A stretch of DNA of 64,000 nt from Alphaproteobacteria bacterium. Its GTDB lineage: Bacteria > Pseudomonadota > Alphaproteobacteria > Rs-D84. Of the stretch, positions 18,801-27,992 are shown piece by piece. The notes under the pieces were generated by a model. It was not told where the DNA came from, made no database searches, and saw only the letters and a list, made by a program, of their open reading frames with translations. The stretch spans positions 1-64,000 of the forward strand of contig SUUM01000002.1 of assembly GCA_015062525.1 (NCBI GenBank), in the 5' to 3' direction. A program made the translations under genes and the position numbers. The stretch's first letter is position 1; each line of letters begins with the position of its first letter.

Positions 18801-20290
18801 TGTGGAAGGCTAAACTGATTTTAATTGCGGTGCGTTTTATTATGGGTGCTATTGCGCTGGGACTGGGGATTTGGTATTTGTCATCATCCCTTGGTGGTGC
18901 CGCATTGACATACACCAGTATGGGGAATTTCTTGACCGCCACGGGTGTTGAAAATGGTGATGTGGCAAGTGCAAATGGTTGCTTTATGTGTCGATATATT
19001 GCGGACTTGTTTTCTGTGATTGGGGACGCAACTGAACGTTTTTGGACATTGATGGTTGATAACCTGTGGATTTTAATGGTAATCGGCTTTGGAATTTTTC
19101 TGTTTATACACACGGCCCAGTATATATTTGACCACGCAAAAAAAACCATAAATTATGAAAATCCAACCGAACATAAGATAGAGGTCAAAGCCTGGTGGGA
19201 TAAAATCTGGAAGTTGGGCATACGTCTAATGGTAGTTGGTGTTTTAATGGGTGCGTTGGGTATGGGTGGCAATGCGGCGCTGCGCAGTGTGTCCCAAATA
19301 ACCATTACACCGGTGTTGTATGTTGGTGCGGAACTGGGCATGATGGCATCGGGTGTATCAGATGCGGCACAATGTGGTGCGTTGCAAAATCATGATACGG
19401 GTGATACCGGTGATATACTAAATCCAATCATGCAACCGTTTATGTGTGTTATGGGCAATATTAACAGCGTGATGTTGGCGGGCGCGGCGGGTGGATTTGC
19501 GTTAATGAATTACGCCTGGCTGGATATGGGTGGTGGTGCGTTCACGTGGCTTGCGGGTTTGACGCTGGTGCTGATGTTTCTGATAATCGGATTTGACTTA
19601 TTCTTTCAGATATTATCAATTGTATTCAAACTGGTGTTCGTAATTATATTCCTGCCACTATTATTGGCGGCATCTGCATTCGAAGGCACCTGGTCCAAGG
19701 CAAATAAATTATTCAGCAACGCAATCGGCATGGTCGTATCATCGGCCATACGCATTGTTGCCATCACACTAAAGGTGTTGGTGATATACGCAACTGTATC
19801 TTTTTCTGCCGATATGTATTTCCCGGGGCCGCGCGACGGCTATACGTCAATCCTGCCGCCTATGATGGGAATGCACGCAGAAAGCCCAGATACCCAGACT
19901 TTATCAGTTATGAATGTTTTTGCGACGTGTGAATCGGTTGCATTGGTTGATGGCGAAATGGACAAAGACCTGTTCAAAGATTGTTTCACCGCGCGTCGTG
20001 CCGAAGTAGAGCGCGCATATCCCGGTGCATTTGATTTCTTGTCCGACGGTTGGGATTTCTTGTTGATGATGATGTTCTTGTTCTTCTTGTACTATTACGC
20101 GGTCAGTCCGAAAATAGATGCACTGTTGCCAAACGGGTCATTCAAGGCACCAATTCCGGGCGAAAACGCAAATGTATCCACGGGCGAACAGTTTGACTAT
20201 GGCGCATGGGTGCATGACCTGGGGCAGAAGTTGTGGGCGGTGCCTGTTCAGATAACCGAAAAAATTACCAAGGCGATGGAAAAGAAATAA
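18800..20290 (+). CDS. VirB6/TrbL-like T4SS protein (paralogue 4)
   Basis: ANGCFMCRYIADLFSVI motif, multi-TM; start overlaps upstream stop. Confidence 0.8.
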   Translation: MWKAKLILIAVRFIMGAIALGLGIWYLSSSLGGAALTYTSMGNFLTATGVENGDVASANGCFMCRYIADLFSVIGDATERFWTLMVDNLWILMVIGFGIFLFIHTAQYIFDHAKKTINYENPTEHKIEVKAWWDKIWKLGIRLMVVGVLMGALGMGGNAALRSVSQITITPVLYVGAELGMMASGVSDAAQCGALQNHDTGDTGDILNPIMQPFMCVMGNINSVMLAGAAGGFALMNYAWLDMGGGAFTWLAGLTLVLMFLIIGFDLFFQILSIVFKLVFVIIFLPLLLAASAFEGTWSKANKLFSNAIGMVVSSAIRIVAITLKVLVIYATVSFSADMYFPGPRDGYTSILPPMMGMHAESPDTQTLSVMNVFATCESVALVDGEMDKDLFKDCFTARRAEVERAYPGAFDFLSDGWDFLLMMMFLFFLYYYAVSPKIDALLPNGSFKAPIPGENANVSTGEQFDYGAWVHDLGQKLWAVPVQITEKITKAMEKK

Positions 20291-21588
20291 TGAAAATATT
20301 GCGTAAAATCTTGTCTAAAATATTCGTCGTCTGTTTAGCGGTTGGATTGATAACGCCCGTAATGGGTGCATCTGCCAATTTGCCATTGGGGGACATTGGC
20401 GACCATGGCACCTGGGCAACTGAAAACAATCGCGAAAAATTCACAACGCAGTTGTCTGGTGATATTGAACAATTTCAGGGCGAATTTCAAAAACAATTGG
20501 TTCGCGACTATGTCCCGATAGAGGCTAAGATAGGTCTTGCCTTTATGAACGCATTATCATTCATTTCGGATGTCCTAGATTCTTCGCTTGTGCGATTTGT
20601 AATTCTGTTTATGTTCATCGCATTTGCATTTTGGATTATTTTTGAGACATATAATATGATGCAGTCGGGGCAGGGTGATATACAAAAACACCTGACAGAA
20701 ATTGTAAAAAAGGGCACAATGATTGCCGTCTGGGTTATTATATTAAGATTTGGTCCGGCAAAAATTTTCATGTGGATAATGGGGCCGATTGTCAGTATTG
20801 GTACATATGTATCCGATTTGATATTGGGTGCAGTTGCCGAAAGTGCGGGCGCAGATTTACCCGATACATGCGCCGCAATTCGTGAATATGCAATTGCGCA
20901 TACCACACCAAACAACATTGTTGATGCGACTGCGGCGGCTGATATGCTGTGCGTTCCAACACGCATGTCTGGATTTTGTTATACCGCGATAGCGGCTGGC
21001 TGGAAATGGATAACTGCGGGCATTGGTACCAGTGCATTTTCCGTTGTTGGTGGGATTGTATTTATATATATCTTTATTAAGTTAGCATGGAAATTTGCAT
21101 TTATGGCATTGGGTGTAATCGCGGATTTGTTCCTGGGGGTTATGATGTTGCCATTTACTGCATTGGCCCAAACAATTGGTGGCACGTCGTACAAAGGTAT
21201 GGCGGGCAATATATTCAACCAGTTTCTGGGGATTTTCAAGGCGGAAAAATTAGATGCACAAATTGAAAAGTTTGTTAATGCAGCCTTGTATTTTGTGTCG
21301 CTGTCAATTGTGGTGGCGTTTTGTGCGGCATTGATGTCAGGCGTGGTTGATACTGATTTATCTGCGCGTGTTCCGAACCTGAATCCTGGTGGATTCTTGG
21401 AAACCGCATTGGTTGTGGGATTGACATGGTGGTTTGCAAATCGTGGTATGGAAATTGCGGGAAATCTGGGGGGCAAAATCACGACACGGGTTGGCGACCA
21501 AATGCGTGGCGATATAACGACCTTGTGGAAAAAGACAAAAGGTACCGCCAAGGATTGGTGGAAAATCATCCGCGACGGCAAAAAATAA
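20290..21588 (+). CDS. VirB6/TrbL-like T4SS protein (paralogue 5)
   Basis: Starts MKILRKILSKIFVVCLAVGLITPVMG; multi-TM; coupled to upstream ORF. Confidence 0.75.
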   Translation: MKILRKILSKIFVVCLAVGLITPVMGASANLPLGDIGDHGTWATENNREKFTTQLSGDIEQFQGEFQKQLVRDYVPIEAKIGLAFMNALSFISDVLDSSLVRFVILFMFIAFAFWIIFETYNMMQSGQGDIQKHLTEIVKKGTMIAVWVIILRFGPAKIFMWIMGPIVSIGTYVSDLILGAVAESAGADLPDTCAAIREYAIAHTTPNNIVDATAAADMLCVPTRMSGFCYTAIAAGWKWITAGIGTSAFSVVGGIVFIYIFIKLAWKFAFMALGVIADLFLGVMMLPFTALAQTIGGTSYKGMAGNIFNQFLGIFKAEKLDAQIEKFVNAALYFVSLSIVVAFCAALMSGVVDTDLSARVPNLNPGGFLETALVVGLTWWFANRGMEIAGNLGGKITTRVGDQMRGDITTLWKKTKGTAKDWWKIIRDGKK

Positions 21589-21697
21589 AAGTTCACAAAA
21601 ACATATTGCCATGGTATTATGATATATGTAACAAAGCACATAAAAACATACCGAATTCGATTGTGTGGTCAGTTTTGCTGAAAGGCGGGGGATAATA

Positions 21698-22666
21698 ATG
21701 CGAACATCATATAATGATCTTTTGAATTTTGTACCACGGATAATTGTCGGTTTGGTTCTGACCACAATGGTGTGCACAAACACAAATGCGGAAACGGTGT
21801 CGACGGCTATTTCTGTTTATCGGTGTAATGATCAATCAAAATGTGCAAATATACAGCCTGAGTCTGGCACCTGTAATTACTATACGATTGGACAAGCGAC
21901 CAGTGATGGTGTTTTATCAAATGGCAGTCCGTGTGCCACCACACTTTGTACTGCTGGTACCTGGTATTGTTTGGGCAGTGCTGCTGGCGATTGCGCGGTA
22001 TATGATTGCACGGCGTGCAGCGGGGCGGGTCGGACTTGCTCTACCCATAATTATGAACTCACGACCGTCAATAGTGATATAGCTGTTGGTGCGCCATGTA
22101 ACTATGTCTTGGGTGGGACTTCCGAACCACTAGTTATTCACGGGTGCGCCCTTAAATCATGTCGCGCAGGATATTACAAAACACTGGGTAGATTTTGTAC
22201 AGTCGCTGATACAGATTTCGTGGTTGGCGGTACTATCTCTGGTGTTGACGGTACTATCTCTGGTGTTGACAGTACTATCTCTGGTGCGGTTCGTCCAGCA
22301 GTTTTGAAAAATATTTGTTGTCAATGTCCGTCAAACTCCACCAGTCTTGGAAATAACGAAGGGGGGAAAGGGTCTTGCGAATGTATAACCGGATACTACG
22401 GTGATCCTGGTAACGGTGTTGCCTGCACCCAATGTCCTGCGGGTTCTACAACCATTTCCAAGGGTATGACAAGTGTCAACAATTGTGTTTGCAAGGCTGG
22501 TTTTTATGGCAGTGGTGGTAATTTCTGCAACGCATGTCCCAGCGGTTACACCTCGGCCCAGGGCGCGGCCAAGATTACTGAATGTTATCGTGTTCAACAA
22601 GTTGAACAAGAAGATGGAACAGGATATTTCGAATATACAGATGAATGTTACTATCCAAACAAATAA
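21698..22666 (+). CDS. Secreted cysteine-rich repeat protein
   Basis: Signal peptide followed by repeats like CITGYYGDPGNGVACTQCPAGSTTISKG.. and CKAGFYGSGGNFCNACPSGYTSAQGA. Confidence 0.7.
   Translation: MRTSYNDLLNFVPRIIVGLVLTTMVCTNTNAETVSTAISVYRCNDQSKCANIQPESGTCNYYTIGQATSDGVLSNGSPCATTLCTAGTWYCLGSAAGDCAVYDCTACSGAGRTCSTHNYELTTVNSDIAVGAPCNYVLGGTSEPLVIHGCALKSCRAGYYKTLGRFCTVADTDFVVGGTISGVDGTISGVDSTISGAVRPAVLKNICCQCPSNSTSLGNNEGGKGSCECITGYYGDPGNGVACTQCPAGSTTISKGMTSVNNCVCKAGFYGSGGNFCNACPSGYTSAQGAAKITECYRVQQVEQEDGTGYFEYTDECYYPNK
22229..22291 (+). repeat. Three tandem 21-bp in-frame repeats (GTISGVD)
   Basis: ggtactatctctggtgttgac x2 then agtactatctctggtgcggtt. Confidence 0.9.
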
Positions 22667-22693
22667 AAAACCGCCAAACGGCGGTTTTTTATT
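22667..22693. terminator. Terminator between convergent Cys-rich gene and infC
   Basis: aaaaaaccgccaaacggcggtttttta. Confidence 0.8.
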
Positions 22694-23237
22694 TCGCAGG
22701 TGCGATAATAATTGATTTTGTTCTTTCGTCTGGTTTGGATTTTGATTCCAGAGTTCCTTTGTCGCCAATCATTTCCAAAATACGTGCAAACAGTTCTGGA
22801 ACCGCATCCTTGCCACGTGCCAAAACTTTTTTTGAACCACGCGTCATGACCGCGATTTTTACTTTGTTGCCAGTACCTAAAAATTCAAAAACCTTTTTCA
22901 TTTTGATGTTCAGGTCATTTTCTTCGATGAACGGTTTGACCCAAACTTCCTTCATTTCAATATTTTTTTGATTTTTACGTGCCTCGGACGCGCGTTTTTT
23001 CTGTTCATACTTGAACTTGCCATAATCCATAATTTTGGTAATAGGCGTGGCATTATTTGCATTTATTTCAACCAAATCCAGGCCCAAATCCATCGCCATC
23101 TGTAATGCCTGTGATGTTGGCATAATCCCCAAATTCTGTCCGTCATTACTGATTACCTGAACAGACTTTGCAAAGATTTTATTATTCATACGCGGACCAT
23201 CGTCGCGACGATTATCACGATTATTTACGGGTTTAAT
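22689..23237 (-). CDS. infC: Translation initiation factor IF-3 (likely ATT start)
   Basis: IF-3 sequence SQALQMAMDLGLDLVEINANNATPITKIMDYGKFKYEQKK; upstream in-frame ATT with SD aaaggagcaaacaATT. Confidence 0.9.
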   Translation of the reverse strand: MKPVNNRDNRRDDGPRMNNKIFAKSVQVISNDGQNLGIMPTSQALQMAMDLGLDLVEINANNATPITKIMDYGKFKYEQKKRASEARKNQKNIEMKEVWVKPFIEENDLNIKMKKVFEFLGTGNKVKIAVMTRGSKKVLARGKDAVPELFARILEMIGDKGTLESKSKPDERTKSIIIAPAK

Positions 23238-23276
23238 TGTTTGCTCCTTTATTAAACATGCGTAAATTATTAACTA

Positions 23277-24059
23277 TTATTCGGCGGTTTTCAAGATATT
23301 TTGCACATTTTGCAATGCGTTCCATACATCACGTTTGGCGGTGGGTTTAAGTATCAAATAATTTGGATGAAATATGGGCACGCACGTCGTACCATTTTCC
23401 AACTTAACCGGCACCCCATGCGATTTTGCCAGATTGACGTTCATCATCTGGGCGGCCGGCAAAGTTCCCAAAGTCAAAATAACGCGCGGTTTAATCAGTT
23501 CAATTGCCTTGTCCACAAATGGGCGCGCCATGTCTAATTCATTCTGCGACGGTGTCCGCCCGCCCGGTGTTCGCCAAAATACCATAGGCACAATGGAAAC
23601 TGTGTTGCGGCTTTCACCAATTGCGTTCAGCATTTTGTCCATCAGTTCGCCCGTCGCGCCTGACAAAATATTGCCGGATGCGTCATCGTCTGCACTCGGC
23701 ACATCGGTCAGGATAAGCAACCGCCCCTGTCCAACATGTGGCAAAATGGTGTTTGTTGCGGTCGGGCGTAATGGGTGATTAAATTCCCCGATCATACGAT
23801 TAAGTGTTGCAATGTCTGTTGGGCGTGCCGCCATGGCGCGCACGGTATCGATTGACATTGTCTGCATAGGTGCTACGGCGGGTACGACGGACGCAGCGAC
23901 ACGCCCAATTTCCGCTACAATTGTTGCGGCGGTGGGGCGTGGTGATGTGACGGGTGCATCCGGGATGACGGATTGTGTGTGCGGTGTCATAATCGGTTCA
24001 TCAGTAATTTCCCAACGAATTCCTGCCAGCTCTAAATCGCGTAAATTGAAATCAGACAT
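23277..24059 (-). CDS. Uracil-DNA glycosylase superfamily (family 4-like)
   Basis: LTDVPSADDDASGNILSGATGELMDKML...PRVILTLGTLPAAQMM...CVPIFHPNYLI. Confidence 0.75.
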   Translation of the reverse strand: MSDFNLRDLELAGIRWEITDEPIMTPHTQSVIPDAPVTSPRPTAATIVAEIGRVAASVVPAVAPMQTMSIDTVRAMAARPTDIATLNRMIGEFNHPLRPTATNTILPHVGQGRLLILTDVPSADDDASGNILSGATGELMDKMLNAIGESRNTVSIVPMVFWRTPGGRTPSQNELDMARPFVDKAIELIKPRVILTLGTLPAAQMMNVNLAKSHGVPVKLENGTTCVPIFHPNYLILKPTAKRDVWNALQNVQNILKTAE

Positions 24060-24075
24060 TTTTTTTGTTGCCCTC

Positions 24076-24104
24076 TTGATAATTGATATCTTTTATAGTA
24101 CAAT
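24076..24104 (+). promoter_or_regulatory. Sigma70-type promoter of pal
   Basis: TTGATA-N17-TACAAT. Confidence 0.6.
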
Positions 24105-24140
24105 ATACTACGAGCAACATAAACTCAAGGGAGTAATTTC

Positions 24141-24557
24141 ATGAAATTAAAAAACTTTGCTTTGTTGGCGGGTGCTGCAGGCTTGCTGGCTGCTTGTGGC
24201 GGTTCGTCAATTGTTGAACCAGCCGATTTGAACGATCAGCGTGTATTCTTCGCTTTCAATTCATCTGAAATTTCCAAGGAAGCGAAAGACAACCTGTTGG
24301 GTCAGGCTTTGTATATGAAAAACCACGAAGATGTAAAAGTTCAGATTGCGGGTAACTGCGACGAACGTGGTACGACAGAATACAACTTGGCATTGGGTGC
24401 ACGTCGTGCAAACGCGGCCAAAGAAGTATTGGTTAACGATGGTATCGATGCGAAACGTATCTCGACCGTTTCTTATGGTAAAGAACGTCCATTGGTCAAA
24501 GGAACAGGCGAAGAAGTCTGGAAATGGAATCGTAATGCCACAACAACAGTTAAATAA
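24141..24557 (+). CDS. pal: Peptidoglycan-associated lipoprotein Pal
   Basis: Lipobox LLAAC; OmpA-like CDERGTTEYNLALGARRANAAKEVLV. Confidence 0.93.
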   Translation: MKLKNFALLAGAAGLLAACGGSSIVEPADLNDQRVFFAFNSSEISKEAKDNLLGQALYMKNHEDVKVQIAGNCDERGTTEYNLALGARRANAAKEVLVNDGIDAKRISTVSYGKERPLVKGTGEEVWKWNRNATTTVK

Positions 24558-24655
24558 TTGTTGATGAAATAACAAATGCCCGCAATCGCGGGTGTTTTTT
24601 TTTGTTCAATTTGTTTGTGTTGTAAAAAAAGTCCCGCAATTGCGGGACTGATAAC

Positions 24656-24862
24656 CTAGAATCCGAAAACCATACGCTGTTTCGACTGACGTTTTTTTTC
24701 GTTGCGAACGGCTTCTTCTTTCAAACGTTTGCGTTTAGTTGTTGGTTTTTCATAACGCTGACGTTCTTTCATTTCGCGGTACAGACCTTCTTTCTGCGAT
24801 TTACGTTTTGCAACGCGCAGTGCCTGTTCAACGTTGTTATCGCGAACCAGAACTTTAACCAT
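24656..24862 (-). CDS. rpsU: 30S ribosomal protein S21
   Basis: [40 protein letters not shown]. Confidence 0.95.
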   Translation of the reverse strand: MVKVLVRDNNVEQALRVAKRKSQKEGLYREMKERQRYEKPTTKRKRLKEEAVRNEKKRQSKQRMVFGF

Positions 24863-24939
24863 ATGTATTCACCCCCTTTAACGCACTTTATTTGTTGTTT
24901 TACTTAAAAAGGGGACTTTAATCCCCCTTTCGCTTGTCT

Positions 24940-25015
24940 TGGTGGAGCTGATCAGGCTCGAACTGACGACCCCCTGCTTGCAAAGCAGGTGCTCTACCAA
25001 CTGAGCTACAACCCC
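24940..25015 (-). tRNA. tRNA-Ala(TGC)
   Basis: Reverse complement GGGGTTGTAGCTCAGTTGGTAGAGCACCTGCTTTGCAAGCAGGGGGTCGTCAGTTCGAGCCTGATCAGCTCCACCA. Confidence 0.95.
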
Positions 25016-25142
25016 AAAACTTTGCACTTTCACCAATGAAAGCGAACGCATTCTATCTGTTATGCAAATAAAAGTCAAGATAAAATTACAAACAAATCTT
25101 TGCTTGACGACTTTGTTTTTTGTATATAAAGTAGTATGTGTT

Positions 25143-26114
25143 ATGCAAAAAACATATAATGCTGCTTTTATTCCAAATAATTATTCCGAATTGTTATCGG
25201 AATTGAAAGAGGCATCTTTTAACTGGGAAATAAAATTTTCTTCAATGACCGAAAATAAAACTATCGGGCATATTTCGCATTATGCGTTAAATGATGCAAT
25301 GTCCCGCAACAATTGTCTGATATTAATTCCAGGATTGGCATCAAACACACGTGCAGAACCATTGATGAAGGTTGTTGAATACTGGGCGCTGACCAATAAA
25401 TACGACATTTACTGCATAGATACCTTTTTGGGTGATTTTTTGCCAGAAATGTCACAAAAATTAGCCCAGAAACATACTTTTGCCGAATATATTAATCTGA
25501 TTGATGCTGGACTGGATGTTGTTGAGCATTATGTCAGGGCAAAAAAATATAATTATTCCTGTGTGGTTGGTCACTCGGCTGGCGCAACGGGTGCGATTGA
25601 AATATTTAATAAGCGTATCCAAGAAAACAAAAGACTGCGTTTCAGTGCGGCCATATTGTTTGCGCCATACATAACCAAAGAATACAAAGAATATATTCAG
25701 AATTTTTACAAAATGTTTTCGTTTGACGGCAAGATATCCGAAGAAGAATTTAAACGGTCTGCAATCGGACTTTGTAGTCCGCACGAACCGCCTATCAACA
25801 ACAAGTATCAAAAGGTGTCGATTTTGCCAACGTTTTTTGATGAAATGGAATCTGTTAAGTTTCGGCCGGACCTGATGGGAAAATATACGATTCCTATTAC
25901 TTTGGTTGCGGGCGGGCGCGACCAAAAATCACCGGCAGATAAATTGTATGAAAAATATAATATTTTACGCCAAGGCGAAAACGGAAATCTGTGGCGATGT
26001 GTTGTATTTAAGAATTCGCGTCACAGTTTTATTGAGTCGCACAAAGACTACGGTGCGATTCTGCATTTGATACAATCCCAGAAAATACGTGCCAAAAATG
26101 GGACTCGGCGATAA
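25143..26114 (+). CDS. Alpha/beta hydrolase-fold protein
   Basis: CLILIPGLASNTRAEP; nucleophile elbow VVGHSAGATG; SRHSFIE. Confidence 0.7.
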   Translation: MQKTYNAAFIPNNYSELLSELKEASFNWEIKFSSMTENKTIGHISHYALNDAMSRNNCLILIPGLASNTRAEPLMKVVEYWALTNKYDIYCIDTFLGDFLPEMSQKLAQKHTFAEYINLIDAGLDVVEHYVRAKKYNYSCVVGHSAGATGAIEIFNKRIQENKRLRFSAAILFAPYITKEYKEYIQNFYKMFSFDGKISEEEFKRSAIGLCSPHEPPINNKYQKVSILPTFFDEMESVKFRPDLMGKYTIPITLVAGGRDQKSPADKLYEKYNILRQGENGNLWRCVVFKNSRHSFIESHKDYGAILHLIQSQKIRAKNGTRR

Positions 26115-26159
26115 AATAGTCTTTACTTGTCTAAGAACCTTTCTTATAATAAATACGCT

Positions 26160-27980
26160 ATGAAAAAAATATCTAACAAAATAAAGTCCTTTATCAAAGG
26201 CGATGAATCAAACGGTCGTATCAAGTGGTCGTTGTATGGGCGCGTCTGGCGCGAAGTTGGTCAACCATATTGGAAATGGCTGGCGGCGGGTATTATCTTT
26301 ACCATTCTTGCCGCTGGGGCCGAGGCTTATACCATCACAATCGTTCAACAGGTTGTGGACAAGGCGTTCATTGAAAAAAGTCTGTCTGCCATCTATTGGC
26401 TGGGGTTCCAGGTTATTGTTGCCTTTGGTGCCAAGGGCGCGTTCACATACGCCAAGGCCCTGATTATGTCCAAGGGTGGATTATTGGCCAGCGCGAATTT
26501 GCAAAAGAAAATTTACAAGCACATGACCCACATGAATCTGGCACGTTTCTATGCCGATGGTATCGGTAAAAATCTGAACTATTTCGGTGTCCAGGCTGGC
26601 GCGGTTTTAAATTTGGTAACGGGGACGGTTGTAAGCGTTGTTCAAAATGTGGCAACCCTGGCTATGACATTGGGGTTAATGTTTTACTACGCACACCAGA
26701 TGTGTATTGTTCTGATGTTTTTGGCGCCGGCGATTATGATTCCAATGGTAATCATCATGCGCAAGCGTCGCAAACTGTCGCGTCAATCATTTGGTATTGC
26801 GAACAATGTGTCGCAACAGTTGAATCAGACGTTGCATGGTATTAAAACAATCCAGGCTTTTGCGTCCGAAGAACGCGAAGAAAAGAAATTTGCGCGTGTT
26901 CTTAACAGTTCTATGACCAACGCATACAAAAGCACCCAGGCCAACGCCCTGCGTTCGCCATTAATGGAATTTATGATTTCCATTGGTTTGTGTATTGCCA
27001 TGATTATGGGCGGGCATTTTATTTCAAGTGGCGCAATCACAACGGGTGATTTTACGGCATTCTTATTGGCGCTGACCGCGGCATACAAACCGGCCAAGTC
27101 GATTACAAATACCGGCGACACATTACAGCATGGGTTGTTGGCGGCGGAAATATTGTTTGATTTCCTGGACAGCAAACCCGACATTGTTGACGCGCCAGAT
27201 GCACGTGAATTGACCGCGAAAAATTTATCGGTTGGATTCCACGATGTGTCATTTGCATATAATCCATCGGAACCTGTGCTGAAAAACATTAACCTGCATG
27301 TGCCGGCGGGGCGGGTATGTGCGCTGGTCGGGCCATCGGGCGGTGGTAAAACAACAATGTTTAATTTATTGGAACGCTTTTATGAACCACAAACCGGAAA
27401 AATTACAATTAATCGCACGGATATTAAAAAATACACCTTAAAATCCCTGCGCGAAAACATAGCCGAGGTGTCCCAGTCCGTATTCTTGTTCAATGGTTCA
27501 ATCGAAGACAATATTAAATACGGTCGCCCTGATGCCACCCACGAAGAAGTGGTGGCTGCTGCAATCGCGGCGAATGCGGACGGGTTTATTAACGAATTTC
27601 CAAATGGATATGAAACATCTGTGGGCGAAGGCGGCGGACTGTTATCAGGCGGTCAGAAACAGCGCATAGCAATCGCACGTGCAATATTAAAAGACGCACC
27701 AATCTTGTTATTGGACGAGGCGACATCCGCCCTTGATACCCAAAGCGAGAAGTTAATCCAGGCCGCATTAAATGATTTAATGCAGGGTCGCACAACATTT
27801 GTTATTGCGCACCGCCTGTCCACCATTTTGGATGCGGATATTATCTGTGTTATCAAGGACGGCCAGATTGTAGAAATGGGGACCGACTCAGAACTTTGTG
27901 CGTTGGATGGCGAATATAAAAAATTACGCGACATTCAATTCAAGACAGAGGCCAAGCAAAACAACAAATCAAAAAAATAA
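26160..27980 (+). CDS. ABC transporter, fused permease/ATPase (MsbA-like)
   Basis: GPSGGGKTTMFNLLERFYEPQ, LLSGGQKQRIAIARAILKDAPILLLDEATSALD. Confidence 0.95.
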   Translation: MKKISNKIKSFIKGDESNGRIKWSLYGRVWREVGQPYWKWLAAGIIFTILAAGAEAYTITIVQQVVDKAFIEKSLSAIYWLGFQVIVAFGAKGAFTYAKALIMSKGGLLASANLQKKIYKHMTHMNLARFYADGIGKNLNYFGVQAGAVLNLVTGTVVSVVQNVATLAMTLGLMFYYAHQMCIVLMFLAPAIMIPMVIIMRKRRKLSRQSFGIANNVSQQLNQTLHGIKTIQAFASEEREEKKFARVLNSSMTNAYKSTQANALRSPLMEFMISIGLCIAMIMGGHFISSGAITTGDFTAFLLALTAAYKPAKSITNTGDTLQHGLLAAEILFDFLDSKPDIVDAPDARELTAKNLSVGFHDVSFAYNPSEPVLKNINLHVPAGRVCALVGPSGGGKTTMFNLLERFYEPQTGKITINRTDIKKYTLKSLRENIAEVSQSVFLFNGSIEDNIKYGRPDATHEEVVAAAIAANADGFINEFPNGYETSVGEGGGLLSGGQKQRIAIARAILKDAPILLLDEATSALDTQSEKLIQAALNDLMQGRTTFVIAHRLSTILDADIICVIKDGQIVEMGTDSELCALDGEYKKLRDIQFKTEAKQNNKSKK

Positions 27981-27992
27981 GCAGAGGTTTAT

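Noticed and set aside
24565-24655. Two hairpins between pal and rpsU as a regulatory RNA
   Set aside because: Explained as converging rho-independent terminators (gcccgcaatcgcgggt and gtcccgcaattgcgggac).
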